DNA of 34,808 nt from Thermodesulfobacteriota bacterium (GTDB lineage Bacteria > Desulfobacterota > Thermodesulfobacteria > Thermodesulfobacteriales > Thermodesulfobacteriaceae), in contig JAUQPD010000019.1 in assembly GCA_030550555.1 (NCBI GenBank), forward strand, positions 1 through 34,808, written 5' to 3'. Position 1 is the first letter of the stretch. The number at the start of each line of letters is the position of its first letter. Both the position numbers and the translations under genes were made by a program. Of the stretch, positions 16,781 to 25,148 are shown piece by piece. The notes beneath the pieces are model-generated. The model was not told the origin of the DNA, searched no databases, and saw only the letters and a program-made list of their open reading frames with translations.

Positions 16781-17218
16781 GGTGGTTCTTTAGACTTGTA
16801 ATAGAAAACTAATACACCTATCACAAGCAAGAGAGCAAGAGCAAATAAAAGGGTCTCTAGGGCGTTTTCCCATTGAACTTTTTTTTAGACTTGCAAGCTT
16901 TGCCTTGAGCTGATCAACTCCCTCTACTACAAGCTATTTTGGAAGTCTCAACTGTCCAATAAAAAGACCATATCCCATTGAGAAAATATAAAGTATAATA
17001 GCTAATAAAAAAACGTCCATTATGGCTATAAATTTGGTCGAAACAAAAGTGCTAGCATAGGGGGATTGACTTGTTATAATTTTTACTATAGTTTCTACAA
17101 TAAGATAACATCCATAAAAAATGAGGAAAGTAAAAGATATTAGTAAAGCTATTACGGGAAAAATTACAATGAATTTACTTTTTTCAATTAACCATTTGAA
17201 AAATTGTTTCCTCTTTTG
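16774..17218 (-). pseudogene. Decayed YqhA (UPF0114) family membrane protein gene
   Basis: This gap of about 510 bp has no intact gene, but the minus strand reads as a broken YqhA/UPF0114 protein. One frame gives KSKFIVIFPVIALLISFTF, then after about 45 more residues MDVFLLAIILYIFSMGYGLF and GQLRLPK, which match the conserved core of the family. The next codon is TAG (16936-16934), where the family has Trp (TGG). The frame then continues LVVEGVDQLKAKLASLKKKF up to a run of eight As (plus-strand Ts, 16879-16886). A frameshift there leads to ENALETLLFALALLLVIGVL and a normal-looking C-terminus ending at 16774, inside the gltB GXGXG gene end. No start codon is seen after the upstream stop at 17221-17219. 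Both lesions would need resequencing to exclude assembly error. Confidence 0.75.
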
Positions 17219-17292
17219 CTATGAAAACAAGTTTAGTGAATAAAATATAGTTTGCTTTACACAATTTGTAAGTCTAATTTTCCTTAATTGGG

Positions 17293-18057
17293 ATGAGAGA
17301 GCTTAGGGCTGGAGAGAGATTTTTCATAAGCTTTGAAGGTGAGGAGGGATTGCTCACGCAAGAGGAGAGTCATCATGCAATCAGAGTTCTTCGAAGGAGA
17401 GAGGGCGATGAACTAAAACTTATAGATGGGAAGGGCAGAGAATACAGGGGAAGAATTTTGGAAATAATTTGGAAAAAAAGAAGTCCAATCGTTAGGGTGA
17501 GAATCTTAGATCTTTTGAGGGAGGAACAAAGGCCATCCTACGAAATTAGAGCTCTAATACCACTTTTAAAAGGTGATTTAACGGAGTTCCTCATTGAGAA
17601 GGGCACAGAGCTTGGTGTTACGCAGTTTCTTCTCTATATTTCTGATCGCACAGTGATTAGATCTCTAGAATTAAAGATAGAGAGGTTTTTAGATAAGGCA
17701 AGATCTGCTTTGAAGCAGTCAGGAAGACTCTATCTTCCAGAAATTACTCCAATTGGGGATCTAAAGGCCTGGTTGACTCACTTAGAAGAGGGGGATGAAA
17801 TAAGAGTGCTTGCTCATGGTAGTGGTACTGATCACCTTGAGAGCCTTATTGAGGGGCTCTCAAAAGGGAAGAAGAGAGTCCTTTTTGCAATTGGTCCCGA
17901 GGGTGATTTTTCTGAAGAAGAACTCAATTTCTTTGATAAAAAGGGATTTCTTTTCCTTAAACTTGGTCCGAATGTCTTGCGAGCTGAGACTGCTTTCTGT
18001 GTGCTCTGTGGAATTATTTCTCTTTTCCTATGGCATAGCACTAAGAGACCCAAGTAA
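17293..18057 (+). CDS. rsmE: 16S rRNA (uracil-1498-N3)-methyltransferase
   Basis: 254 residues, normal for RsmE. An N-terminal PUA-like domain (about 1-70, with EESHHAIRVLRRREGDELKLIDGKG) is followed by a SPOUT methyltransferase domain. The knotted SAM site is visible as LFAIGPEGDFSEEEL near residue 198 and LGPNVLRAETA near residue 225. The usual GPEGG is GPEGD here. It methylates U1498 of 16S rRNA using S-adenosylmethionine. The ribosome binding site before the ATG is weak (TTGGG). A possible but poor promoter (TTGCTT, 17 bp, TAATTT at 17275-17280) lies just upstream. The stop is 13 bp from the end of the convergent YkgJ-type gene. Confidence 0.93.
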   Translation: MRELRAGERFFISFEGEEGLLTQEESHHAIRVLRRREGDELKLIDGKGREYRGRILEIIWKKRSPIVRVRILDLLREEQRPSYEIRALIPLLKGDLTEFLIEKGTELGVTQFLLYISDRTVIRSLELKIERFLDKARSALKQSGRLYLPEITPIGDLKAWLTHLEEGDEIRVLAHGSGTDHLESLIEGLSKGKKRVLFAIGPEGDFSEEELNFFDKKGFLFLKLGPNVLRAETAFCVLCGIISLFLWHSTKRPK

Positions 18058-18070
18058 GGGATTTGAGAAC

Positions 18071-18883
18071 TTAGAAAGGTTTTGCTCTTTTTACAGAGGG
18101 AGCATCTTTTTTCTTAGTAATTAGTTTTTCGCCAAAAAGGACCGTTTTCAGCCATTTAAAACCAAATTGTAATAATTTTAGGTCATCCTTTTTAATTTCT
18201 TCGAGTAAATTTGGGTCTACTTCAAAAATGTCGAGGAATTTAGTTTCAAATATAAAGGCTCTGAAACGCTCTGGGTTAGTTGAAACCATAAAAAAGAGCT
18301 CTAAGCTCTTTTCTGGAACTTCAATTGGTCCAAGAGATTCTTTTTTCATTATAATTTCTGCCCATTCAAAAATGGGTTCCTCTAAACCTGGAATACCTTG
18401 GGATTTTCTATATTCTTCAACTGTCATTTCACTTCCAGATTCAAGGCCTTGGCAGAAACCTTCTTTGACGAGGTAGTAGAACTCTTCATTTCGCTTTTCG
18501 TCTCTGTTTCGAAAGAGTCCAAATCCAAGGGGGTAGTATCTGCAGGCAAGAGGTCTTACTTCATAAATGGTGCATCCACCTTCTCCGAGAAAAGGACAGG
18601 TCCTCTCTTCATCGTCTCTCATTTTTAGTCTTGCAATGGGAAGGCCTGATTTGGGGAGTATAAAGGGTTCGGTGTAGAGAAGCATGAACTCATCAGTAGA
18701 TAGTTTAAGGAAATCTCTAATTCTAATAATATCATAAGGGGTGAGAGGCAGATGGAGATCAGAACAGCAGAGTTTAAAACAGGGAACCCCTGGATAACAC
18801 TGAAAGATGAAGCGAGAATTTGAGGTCAGCCTTATTGGTTCAATAATTTTTTCATAGCCCTTTAATTTTTGAATCCCTTCCAT
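18071..18883 (-). CDS. YkgJ-family cysteine-cluster (putative Fe/Zn-binding) protein
   Basis: I chose the ATG at 18883 (270 residues), which has a GAGGTG ribosome binding site 6 nt upstream. An ATG pair at 18898/18895 would be closer to the promoter. The conserved Cys pattern of the YkgJ/CxxCxxCC family is present: C29, C35, C39 and C40 (CYPGVPCFKLCC), then CPFLGEGGCTIYEVRPLACRYYP near residues 100-122. The family binds iron or zinc, some members cluster with methyltransferases, and molecular roles are mostly unknown. The C-terminal half (about 130 residues) is helical and not recognised. Transcription is divergent from the MTA/SAH deaminase gene, with overlapping promoter regions. Confidence 0.85.
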   Translation of the reverse strand: MEGIQKLKGYEKIIEPIRLTSNSRFIFQCYPGVPCFKLCCSDLHLPLTPYDIIRIRDFLKLSTDEFMLLYTEPFILPKSGLPIARLKMRDDEERTCPFLGEGGCTIYEVRPLACRYYPLGFGLFRNRDEKRNEEFYYLVKEGFCQGLESGSEMTVEEYRKSQGIPGLEEPIFEWAEIIMKKESLGPIEVPEKSLELFFMVSTNPERFRAFIFETKFLDIFEVDPNLLEEIKKDDLKLLQFGFKWLKTVLFGEKLITKKKDAPSVKRAKPF

Positions 18884-18914
18884 AGGACACCTCATCATTA
18901 AGTATTTATTTAAA

Positions 18915-18942
18915 ATTATAGGGCAATTTTACTTTCTGCCAA
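18915..18942 (-). promoter_or_regulatory. Sigma-70-type promoter of the YkgJ-family gene
   Basis: Minus strand: TTGGCA (18942-18937), a 16-bp spacer, and a perfect TATAAT (18920-18915). The predicted start near 18908 leaves about 25 nt before the ATG at 18883. Confidence 0.65.
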
Positions 18943-18950
18943 GTTTAGAA

Positions 18951-18979
18951 TTGACGAGTTTTGGGATTTTTGTTACAAT
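18951..18979 (+). promoter_or_regulatory. Sigma-70-type promoter of the MTA/SAH deaminase gene
   Basis: TTGACG (18951-18956), a 17-bp spacer, and TACAAT (18974-18979). The predicted start near 18986 leaves about 24 nt before the ATG at 19010 and argues against the TTG at 18989. The -35 box is 8 bp from that of the divergent promoter. Confidence 0.68.
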
Positions 18980-19009
18980 TATTTCAAATTGATACCTGGA
19001 AATAATAAC

Positions 19010-20335
19010 ATGAAAGGAAAAATTCTTACAGCAGACTGGGTGATCTGTTCAGCAGAGCATCCACCAATACGTGAAGGAGCTATTCTCATAGAGGGCTCAA
19101 AGATAATTGAGGTCGGGCCCCAATCTCAGATATTAGCAAAATACAGACACTATCCGATTGTCCCGCTAACCGAAAGACTGATCATTCCAGGACTTGTCAA
19201 TGCTCACACGCACGCACCAATGAGTATCCTCCGCGGAGTCGCAGAGGATTTACCTCTTATGACATGGTTAACTAAATATATTTTTCCGGTTGAGAGTCAG
19301 CTAAGGAGGGAGTGGGTCTACTGGGGGACAAAGCTTTCTCTTCTTGAAATGATTAGATCGGGAATCACTCTTTTTTGCGATATGTATCTTTTTGAACCAG
19401 AGGTTATAAGAGCCACAGAGGAGACAGGGCTAAAGGCCCTTTTAGGGGAAGGACTTTTTGACTTTCCTTCACCAGGGTATGGCCCTTTGGAGAAAGGCTT
19501 AAAACTCACTGAGGAATTATTAGATGCCTTTCAGAATCACAAGAAGATCAAAATTGCAGTATCTCCCCATACACTTTATACCTGTAGTCCTGATACAATT
19601 AAAAAGTGTATAAAAATTGCAGAGAAGTATTCTGCCCAAATACACATTCACCTTGCGGAAAATAGGGAAGAGATTGAGGAGATATACAGGCGCTATGGAA
19701 AAAGGCCTGTGCAACTTCTAGATGAATTGGGAGGGTTAAGGGAGAACCTTCTTGCGGTTCACTGTGTAAAACTTACGAATGAGGAAATTGAACAACTTGC
19801 CAAGAAGGGTGTCAAAATAGCTCACTGTCCTGAGAGTAATTTAAAACTTGGATCGGGCATTGCACCTTTGACTGAAATGTTAAAGGCAGGGTTGATTGTG
19901 GGTATTGGAACTGATGGTCCTGCAAGTAACAATGATTTGGATCTTTTTTCTGAGATGCGAACCGCAACGCTTATTCAAAAAGGTCTCAAGGAGGATCCTA
20001 CAGTAGTTACCGCAAAAGAGGTCTTTGCCATGGCAACAGAGTGGGGTGCTAAAGCTCTCGGTTTTAGGGACTCAGGCAAATTACTTCCTGGTTATAGAGC
20101 AGATCTTGCGGTTCTTGACTTAAGACATCTTGCGCTTCAACCTGACTATAATCCTCTTGCTTTAGTTGTCTATAGTGCTAAAGCGGGTTATGTTTCTGAC
20201 CTAATGGTTGATGGAGAATTTATTATGAGAAATTATCAGATCCTTACTATAAAGGAATCTCTTGTAAAGGAGAGAATCGCCGAAATTAAAGAGGAAATTT
20301 TTCGCATCATTAAGAGTAATTTCACACCATCTTGA
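19010..20335 (+). CDS. mtaD: 5'-methylthioadenosine/S-adenosylhomocysteine deaminase
   Basis: Amidohydrolase of 441 residues from the ATG at 19010. Metal-binding H66 and H68 lie in VNAHTHAPMSILRGVAEDL, a stretch diagnostic for the MTA/SAH deaminase clade. Further ligands and active-site residues are in IHIHLAENREE, AVHCVKL and GTDGPASNNDLDLFSEM. It deaminates MTA and S-adenosylhomocysteine to the inosine forms, salvaging products of SAM use; in some organisms 5'-deoxyadenosine is also a substrate. An in-frame TTG at 18989 would add seven residues but lies only about 3 nt from the predicted transcription start. The C-terminal beta strands (GYRADLAVLDL) close the composite domain. Confidence 0.92.
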   Translation: MKGKILTADWVICSAEHPPIREGAILIEGSKIIEVGPQSQILAKYRHYPIVPLTERLIIPGLVNAHTHAPMSILRGVAEDLPLMTWLTKYIFPVESQLRREWVYWGTKLSLLEMIRSGITLFCDMYLFEPEVIRATEETGLKALLGEGLFDFPSPGYGPLEKGLKLTEELLDAFQNHKKIKIAVSPHTLYTCSPDTIKKCIKIAEKYSAQIHIHLAENREEIEEIYRRYGKRPVQLLDELGGLRENLLAVHCVKLTNEEIEQLAKKGVKIAHCPESNLKLGSGIAPLTEMLKAGLIVGIGTDGPASNNDLDLFSEMRTATLIQKGLKEDPTVVTAKEVFAMATEWGAKALGFRDSGKLLPGYRADLAVLDLRHLALQPDYNPLALVVYSAKAGYVSDLMVDGEFIMRNYQILTIKESLVKERIAEIKEEIFRIIKSNFTPS

Positions 20336-20362
20336 CAAGAAAAAATTTTTTTGTTTTTTATA
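20332..20362 (+). promoter_or_regulatory. Candidate promoter of acsA
   Basis: A perfect -35 box TTGACA (20332-20337) overlaps the stop codon of the deaminase gene. A T/A-rich stretch provides a -10 such as TTTATA (20357-20362) at a 19-bp spacing. The -35 is strong, but the -10 choice and long spacer are uncertain. Confidence 0.45.
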
Positions 20363-20388
20363 TATGAAAAAATTCAGGAGGTAGACCG

Positions 20389-22374
20389 ATGGCTGAGATT
20401 GAGGCTCTTCTGAAAGAGGAGAGGATTTTTTACCCACCCCAGGAAGGTAAAGATCAAGCTTTTATCAGTAGTAAGTATCAGTATGAGCAGATCTATGAAT
20501 ACTCTCTCAGAGATCCCGATGGATTTTGGTCTGAGAGAGCAAAGGAATTGATAACCTGGTTTAAATATTGGGAAAGGACCTGTTATTGGGATTTTCACAA
20601 GCCGGAGATTCGCTTTTTCGAAGGTGGCAAATTAAATGCCTCCTACAATTGTCTTGATAGACACCTAGCAAATCCTGAAACTAAGAACAAGGCTGCCATA
20701 ATCTGGCAGGGAGAGCCTGACAAAGATGTGAGAGTGCTTACCTATCAGATGCTTCATGATGAGGTTTGTAGGTTTGCCAATATATTGAAGTCTTTGGGAG
20801 TGAAGAAAGGTGATAGAGTCGCAATTTACATGCCCATGATGCCTGAAGCAGTTGCTGCCATGCTTGCCTGTGCAAGGATTGGTGCTATCCACAGTGTAGT
20901 ATTTGGAGGATTCTCTGCTGAAGCTCTTAAATCCCGTATCCTTGATGCAGGTGCAAAGATCTTAATCACCGCAGATGGTACTTATCGCGGAGGCAGAAAG
21001 ATTCCTCTTCTTCCAAACGCAGAGACAGCAGTTGCTGAATGTGATTGTATTGAAAAGTATATTGTTATTAATCGTTTTGGTGAACCTATTCAGCTTTCTG
21101 ATCCAAAGAGAGGGCTCCTTTATGAAGAGCTGATTAAGAATCCTGATTTTGCCAAATTCTGCCCCTGTGAAGAGATGGATGCTGAGGATGTTCTTTTTAT
21201 CCTTTATACATCAGGTTCCACTGGAAAGCCAAAAGGAATCTTTCACACAACTGGTGGTTATATGGTATATGTTGCCCATACGACTCAATGGGTCTTTGAT
21301 CTGAAGCCAGAGGATATTTTCTGGTGCACTGCAGATATCGGATGGATAACCGGGCATTCTTATGGAGTCTATGGCCCCCTTGCCCTTGGTGGCACTGTCT
21401 TTATGTATGAGGGTGTGCCTACATATCCCAATCCAGGCAGGTGGTGGGAGCTTGTTGATCGCTACAAAGTAACTATCTTCTACACCGCACCCACAGTAAT
21501 ACGTGCACTGATGAGAGAAGGAGAGGAGTGGCCAGCAAAATATGATCTGTCTACTTTGAGAATTTTGGGAACAGTTGGTGAGCCAATTAATCCTGAGGCT
21601 TGGATATGGTATCACAAAAATATTGGAAAGGGAAGAATACCGGTTGTTGACACTTGGTGGCAGACTGAGACTGGAGGGCATTTAATTTCACCTCTTCCAT
21701 ACGCTATTCCTCAGAAACCTGGTTCTGCAACTCTTCCATTGCCTGGCATTGAGCCAGTTATACTCAGAGCAGACGGCACACCTGCTGATGTAAATGAAGG
21801 TGGACATCTCTGCCTGAAGAGAGCCTGGCCAGGTATGGCAAGAGGTGTGTGGGGAGATCCGCAGAAATTTAAGGAAATATATTTTAGCAGATTCCCCGGC
21901 TATTATCTCACAGGAGATGGTGCCCGTGTTGATGAAGATGGTTATTTCTGGATAATGGGAAGACTTGATGATGTTATTAATGTCTCTGGTCACAGGATCG
22001 GAACGATGGAACTTGAATCAGCCTTTGTTGCACATCCAGCAGTTGCTGAAGCAGCAGTTGTTGGTATGCCCCATGACATCAAGGGTGAAGCAATTTATGC
22101 CTATATTGTTCTCAAAGAGGGTTATCAGCCATCAGAAGAATTGAGGAAAGAACTCGTTCAGCACATCAGAAAGGAAATTGGACCTGTTGCTACACCTGAT
22201 GTAATCCAGTTTACTTCAGGGCTTCCCAAGACCAGATCTGGAAAAATTATGAGGCGTATTCTCAGAAAGATCGCTGCAGGGGTTTATGACGATCTTGGAG
22301 ACACTTCAACTCTAGCAGATCCTTCTGTAGTCGATGAAATTATTCAAGGAAGGAAGGCTCTCTTTGGCAAATAA
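20389..22374 (+). CDS. acsA: Acetyl-CoA synthetase (AMP-forming)
   Basis: 661 residues, full length for Acs. The enzyme converts acetate, ATP and CoA to acetyl-CoA, AMP and PPi. The adenylate-forming P-loop [15 protein letters not shown] lies at about residues 270-284. [11 protein letters not shown] is the A5-type motif, and [35 protein letters not shown] contains the hinge region (too long to be chance). K619 in [12 protein letters not shown] is the conserved lysine that is acetylated for control in many bacteria. AGGAGG lies 8 nt before the ATG. A rho-independent terminator follows, so the gene is probably monocistronic. Presumably it assimilates acetate. Confidence 0.97.
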   Translation: MAEIEALLKEERIFYPPQEGKDQAFISSKYQYEQIYEYSLRDPDGFWSERAKELITWFKYWERTCYWDFHKPEIRFFEGGKLNASYNCLDRHLANPETKNKAAIIWQGEPDKDVRVLTYQMLHDEVCRFANILKSLGVKKGDRVAIYMPMMPEAVAAMLACARIGAIHSVVFGGFSAEALKSRILDAGAKILITADGTYRGGRKIPLLPNAETAVAECDCIEKYIVINRFGEPIQLSDPKRGLLYEELIKNPDFAKFCPCEEMDAEDVLFILYTSGSTGKPKGIFHTTGGYMVYVAHTTQWVFDLKPEDIFWCTADIGWITGHSYGVYGPLALGGTVFMYEGVPTYPNPGRWWELVDRYKVTIFYTAPTVIRALMREGEEWPAKYDLSTLRILGTVGEPINPEAWIWYHKNIGKGRIPVVDTWWQTETGGHLISPLPYAIPQKPGSATLPLPGIEPVILRADGTPADVNEGGHLCLKRAWPGMARGVWGDPQKFKEIYFSRFPGYYLTGDGARVDEDGYFWIMGRLDDVINVSGHRIGTMELESAFVAHPAVAEAAVVGMPHDIKGEAIYAYIVLKEGYQPSEELRKELVQHIRKEIGPVATPDVIQFTSGLPKTRSGKIMRRILRKIAAGVYDDLGDTSTLADPSVVDEIIQGRKALFGK

Positions 22375-22402
22375 CTGCCTGTAACGTAACTAATTAAAAC
22401 AA

Positions 22403-22440
22403 AAGCTTGGGCCCTATGATTGGGGCCCTTCTTATTTTAT
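22403..22440 (+). terminator. Rho-independent terminator of acsA
   Basis: GGGCCC (22409-22414) and GGGCCC (22423-22428) form a 6-bp GC stem with an 8-nt loop; AAG (22403-22405) and CTT (22431-22433) can extend it. A T-rich tail follows (22429-22440). It lies 30-60 bp after the acsA stop and overlaps the only upstream start of the next gene, which rules that start out. Confidence 0.8.
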
Positions 22441-22445
22441 ACTCT

Positions 22446-23606
22446 ATGCGGGATTTCGAATTTTACTTTCCAACTAGGATCTTCTTCGGAAAAAAAAGTC
22501 TAAAAACCTTGGAGACAGAACTATCAAAATTTGGTAAAAAAATACTCTTTGTTTATGGTAGAAATGCTATCAAAAATCTGGGACTCTACGAGCGAATCAC
22601 AAACATCTTCGTAGCGAATGGGATATCTTGGGAGGAGTTTTCTGGGGTCAAACCTAATCCTCCATTAAGACAAGTTTTTGAAGGCATTGAAATTGCGCGA
22701 GATTTTAAGCCTGACTTGATCCTTGCGGTTGGTGGAGGCAGTGTTATTGATTGTGCTAAAGCTATAGCCTGTGGATATTTCATTGGTGAGAGATTGTGGG
22801 ACCTTTTTGAGAGAAAAGGGCAGGTAGAAAGGGCAATTCCCATAGTAACTATCCCAACAGTTGCTGGAACAGGTTCTGAAGTAAATGACGTCACCGTTAT
22901 TGTTAATGAAGACAAGGGCTTAAAACTGAGCCTCCGCTCGCCCCTTCTTTTTCCGAAGGCATCTTTTATAGATCCAACAGTAACATTCTCCCTCTCTCGA
23001 GAACAGACCGCATATGGGCTTTTTGATGCTTTTTCACATCTTTTTGAGTATTTTCACTTTAGACTCCATAGAGAAGAGGGCCTTAATGAAGAATTTCTAG
23101 TCCTATTGATGAGGACCCTTATTGAGAGAGGAAGAACACTAATGCAAGATCAAAAGAATTATGTGGCAAGAAGTGAAATTTTTTGGATTTCAAGCCTTGC
23201 CCTATCTCCATTCGTGCGTGCAGGGCTTGGCGCCTATAGGTTTTTTCTACACTCCTTAGAGCACCCCCTTAGTGGTTCCTTTGATCAACCTCATGGATTA
23301 GGTCTTGCAATATTGATGAGGGCCTATCTCAAAAGATTTTCCCATACCCAAATTGTTAGAAGATTTTTTTTAAAGGTTCTACAAATTGAGGCAGGGCAAG
23401 ATCTTTCAAAAAGGGGACTTAGGGCTTTCGATAACCTTCTTGAAGAATTCGGTTTGCCAAAGACGTTACGAGAGATAGGGGTTCGCAGAGAGGATCTGAA
23501 GCTCCTTGTGGAGAAAGCCTGGGAAATTCTTTACTTTTGGAAGGCAGAAACTGAATTTAATAGCCAAATTGTTCAAGAAATCTACGAACTTGCCTATGAA
23601 GAATAA
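22446..23606 (+). CDS. Iron-type (group III) alcohol dehydrogenase
   Basis: 386 residues from the ATG at 22446 (MRDFEFYFPTRIFFG, the classic family start). An ATG at 22407 lies inside the acsA terminator and is rejected. The nucleotide-binding loop AVGGGSVIDCAKAIA lies near residues 92-106 and IPTVAGTGSEVNDVTVI near residue 135. Metal ligands fit the DxxxHx(n)Hx(n)H pattern: D and H of GLFDAFSHLFE, H of LHSLEHPLSG, and H of FDQPHGLGLAI. These enzymes reduce aldehydes or oxidise alcohols with NAD(P)H; the BDH/YqhD-like branch fits best, but the substrate cannot be read from sequence. The last 13 bp overlap the convergent ribD-type gene. Confidence 0.9.
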   Translation: MRDFEFYFPTRIFFGKKSLKTLETELSKFGKKILFVYGRNAIKNLGLYERITNIFVANGISWEEFSGVKPNPPLRQVFEGIEIARDFKPDLILAVGGGSVIDCAKAIACGYFIGERLWDLFERKGQVERAIPIVTIPTVAGTGSEVNDVTVIVNEDKGLKLSLRSPLLFPKASFIDPTVTFSLSREQTAYGLFDAFSHLFEYFHFRLHREEGLNEEFLVLLMRTLIERGRTLMQDQKNYVARSEIFWISSLALSPFVRAGLGAYRFFLHSLEHPLSGSFDQPHGLGLAILMRAYLKRFSHTQIVRRFFLKVLQIEAGQDLSKRGLRAFDNLLEEFGLPKTLREIGVRREDLKLLVEKAWEILYFWKAETEFNSQIVQEIYELAYEE

Positions 23607-24271
23607 CCTTTTTTAACCTTCCATTCGGTGATTAAAAAATTATCAATAATGAAGTGTTTTTGTATTTCGAAGTGAAGGAGTCTTTTTAGGCTCTTGAAAC
23701 CTTCACCTCCAACGAGTGTAGGGACATTTTCTCCACCTATGACCACAGGAAGATGGATTAACCTTAACTCATCAATGAATCCAAGTCTGACAAATTCCCA
23801 GTTAATTGAAGCTCCCCCCTCAACCATGAGTCTTTTGATGCCCCTTTTATAGAGTTCTGGAAGTAAGATCTTAAAATCAACAAGGTCTTCCCCTGCGAAG
23901 ATGACTTCAGCTCCAAGAGCACGGATTTTTTCTATTCTCTCAGAAGGTGCTCTTTTAGTGGTTACTATTATTGTAGGGGCATCTGGAGAAAAAATGTTAG
24001 CATTATAGGGAACATTGGCAGTAGAACAAGGTATGATCCTAATGGGACTTTTTCCTTCTACGTATCTCACTGTAAGACTGGGATCATCAGTTCTTACAGT
24101 TTCACATCCAACCATGATCCCATCAACTTGAGCTCTAATACTGTGTAGATATTTGTATACCTCCTTGCTCATGAGACTCATTAATTCTTTAGAAGAGGCA
24201 CCTCTATAGAGAGTAAGTTTACCATCAAGGGTAACCTCAGAGACTATGATTACATAGGGCCTCTCACTCAT
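23594..24271 (-). CDS. Stand-alone RibD-type pyrimidine reductase (archaeal RIB7-like)
   Basis: 225 residues of the dihydrofolate reductase-like RibD C-terminal family, without the deaminase domain to which it is fused in most bacteria. The N-terminal PYVIIVSEVTLDGKLTL, the substrate loop MVGCETVRTDDPSLTVR and the LMVEGGASINWEFVRLGFIDEL stretch near residue 155 are typical. The archaeal homologue reduces 2,5-diamino-6-ribosylamino-pyrimidinone 5'-phosphate in riboflavin synthesis. Its start overlaps the end of the upstream phosphatidyltransferase gene by 8 bp, so the pair is likely one operon. Whether a separate deaminase exists elsewhere cannot be told. Confidence 0.88.
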   Translation of the reverse strand: MSERPYVIIVSEVTLDGKLTLYRGASSKELMSLMSKEVYKYLHSIRAQVDGIMVGCETVRTDDPSLTVRYVEGKSPIRIIPCSTANVPYNANIFSPDAPTIIVTTKRAPSERIEKIRALGAEVIFAGEDLVDFKILLPELYKRGIKRLMVEGGASINWEFVRLGFIDELRLIHLPVVIGGENVPTLVGGEGFKSLKRLLHFEIQKHFIIDNFLITEWKVKKGYSS

Positions 24272-24890
24272 CCTTCACCTTCCCGAAGTTTTTGTATAGA
24301 TAAATAAGTCTTAGTAAAAGCGAGATGCTTGAAAGTAGAGTTATAACTTTTATTCCAAGGGAAAGTCCTATTCCAATATGGGTCTTTTCCAGAATGGTAA
24401 AGACTGCCAGGGCAAAGTGAGTTTCAGGTCTGCCAAAAAATCCTACCCCTTCAAGTGGATCTGTTATCTTCCCCTTAAGCTTTACCTCATAGCCAATCTC
24501 TGCATAGACGACAGGTTTAATGAAGGAGTGGAGCATTGAGATAACAATAGCAAATATAGCCCATCCGGGCCCAGCAAAGACAAATCCCACTGTGCCAAGA
24601 ATGAGACCATCTACCCATTTATCTACAATCCAGTCATAAACCGCACCGAATTTTGTAGGTCTTTCTTGGAATCTGGCAACTTCTCCATCAAGCAAATCAA
24701 AAAGACCGGAAAGTAAAAGGAATAAAAGGGCAGTAAGAAGGTTTTCATTATAATAGGCTAAAGCTGATGCGGTTCCGCAAAGTAAAGCAAGAGAAGTTAG
24801 TATATTGGGAGTTATACCAATTTTTGAAATAACATAAGCAAGAGGAAGATAAAACCTACGAAAGAGATCTCTTCTAACAGTAAGATTCAT
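24264..24890 (-). CDS. CDP-alcohol phosphatidyltransferase family protein
   Basis: 208 residues, about five to six transmembrane helices. The signature is intact: D65-x2-D68-G69-x2-A72-R73-x8-G82-x3-D86-x3-D90 (GLFDLLDGEVARF...FGAVYDWIVDKW). The loop after helix four (YEVKLKGKITDPLEG) and the following sequence differ from the enzyme at 706-1305, so the two are not recent duplicates. The acceptor alcohol cannot be assigned: phospholipid head-group transfer or a thermophile solute pathway are both possible. The upstream promoter places the predicted transcription start at the ATG itself, and no ribosome binding site is visible. Confidence 0.85.
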   Translation of the reverse strand: MNLTVRRDLFRRFYLPLAYVISKIGITPNILTSLALLCGTASALAYYNENLLTALLFLLLSGLFDLLDGEVARFQERPTKFGAVYDWIVDKWVDGLILGTVGFVFAGPGWAIFAIVISMLHSFIKPVVYAEIGYEVKLKGKITDPLEGVGFFGRPETHFALAVFTILEKTHIGIGLSLGIKVITLLSSISLLLRLIYLYKNFGKVKDE

Positions 24891-24897
24891 ATGTATT

Positions 24898-24926
24898 ATT
24901 TTACGGAAATATGTCTATGTTGTCAA
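24898..24926 (-). promoter_or_regulatory. Strong promoter giving a predicted leaderless mRNA for the phosphatidyltransferase gene
   Basis: Minus strand: perfect TTGACA (24926-24921), exactly 17 bp, then TAAAAT (24903-24898). Only 7 nt separate the -10 from the ATG at 24890, so transcription should start at or next to the start codon. Confidence 0.72.
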
Positions 24927-24968
24927 GCAAAATTTCGCCTGCTTTTGTCAAGGCAGGTATTCTCCCAA

Positions 24969-24988
24969 AAACTCTATCTATAGAGTTT
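24969..24988. repeat. 20-bp palindrome in the 24891-25376 gap
   Basis: AAACTCTAT (24969-24977) and ATAGAGTTT (24980-24988) are perfect inverted repeats separated by 2 bp. The site lies about 45 bp upstream of the phosphatidyltransferase promoter. It could be a dimeric regulator site or part of the decayed region; nothing in the sequence decides between these. Confidence 0.5.
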
Positions 24989-25148
24989 GGTCGTTAATAG
25001 TTGTCTGACAGTTTCGATCCTTGATCCTCTTATCCCTTTGACCTTTGCTCTGAGAGGAGATGTCGATTTGCAGGCCTGTCAAGGAAGTAAGTCTAGTTGC
25101 AAGGATGATAGCCATCTAGAGTACCGAACAAGTCTTGACTGGATTTAA

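Noticed and set aside
18989-19009. TTG start for the MTA/SAH deaminase
   Set aside because: The predicted transcription start lies about 3 nt upstream of it, and an ATG seven codons later gives a standard family N-terminus.
22407-22445. Longer start of the iron-type alcohol dehydrogenase (MGPMIGALLILYS)
   Set aside because: These codons lie inside the GGGCCC hairpin and T-rich tail that terminate acsA; the family normally begins at MRDFEFYFPTRI.
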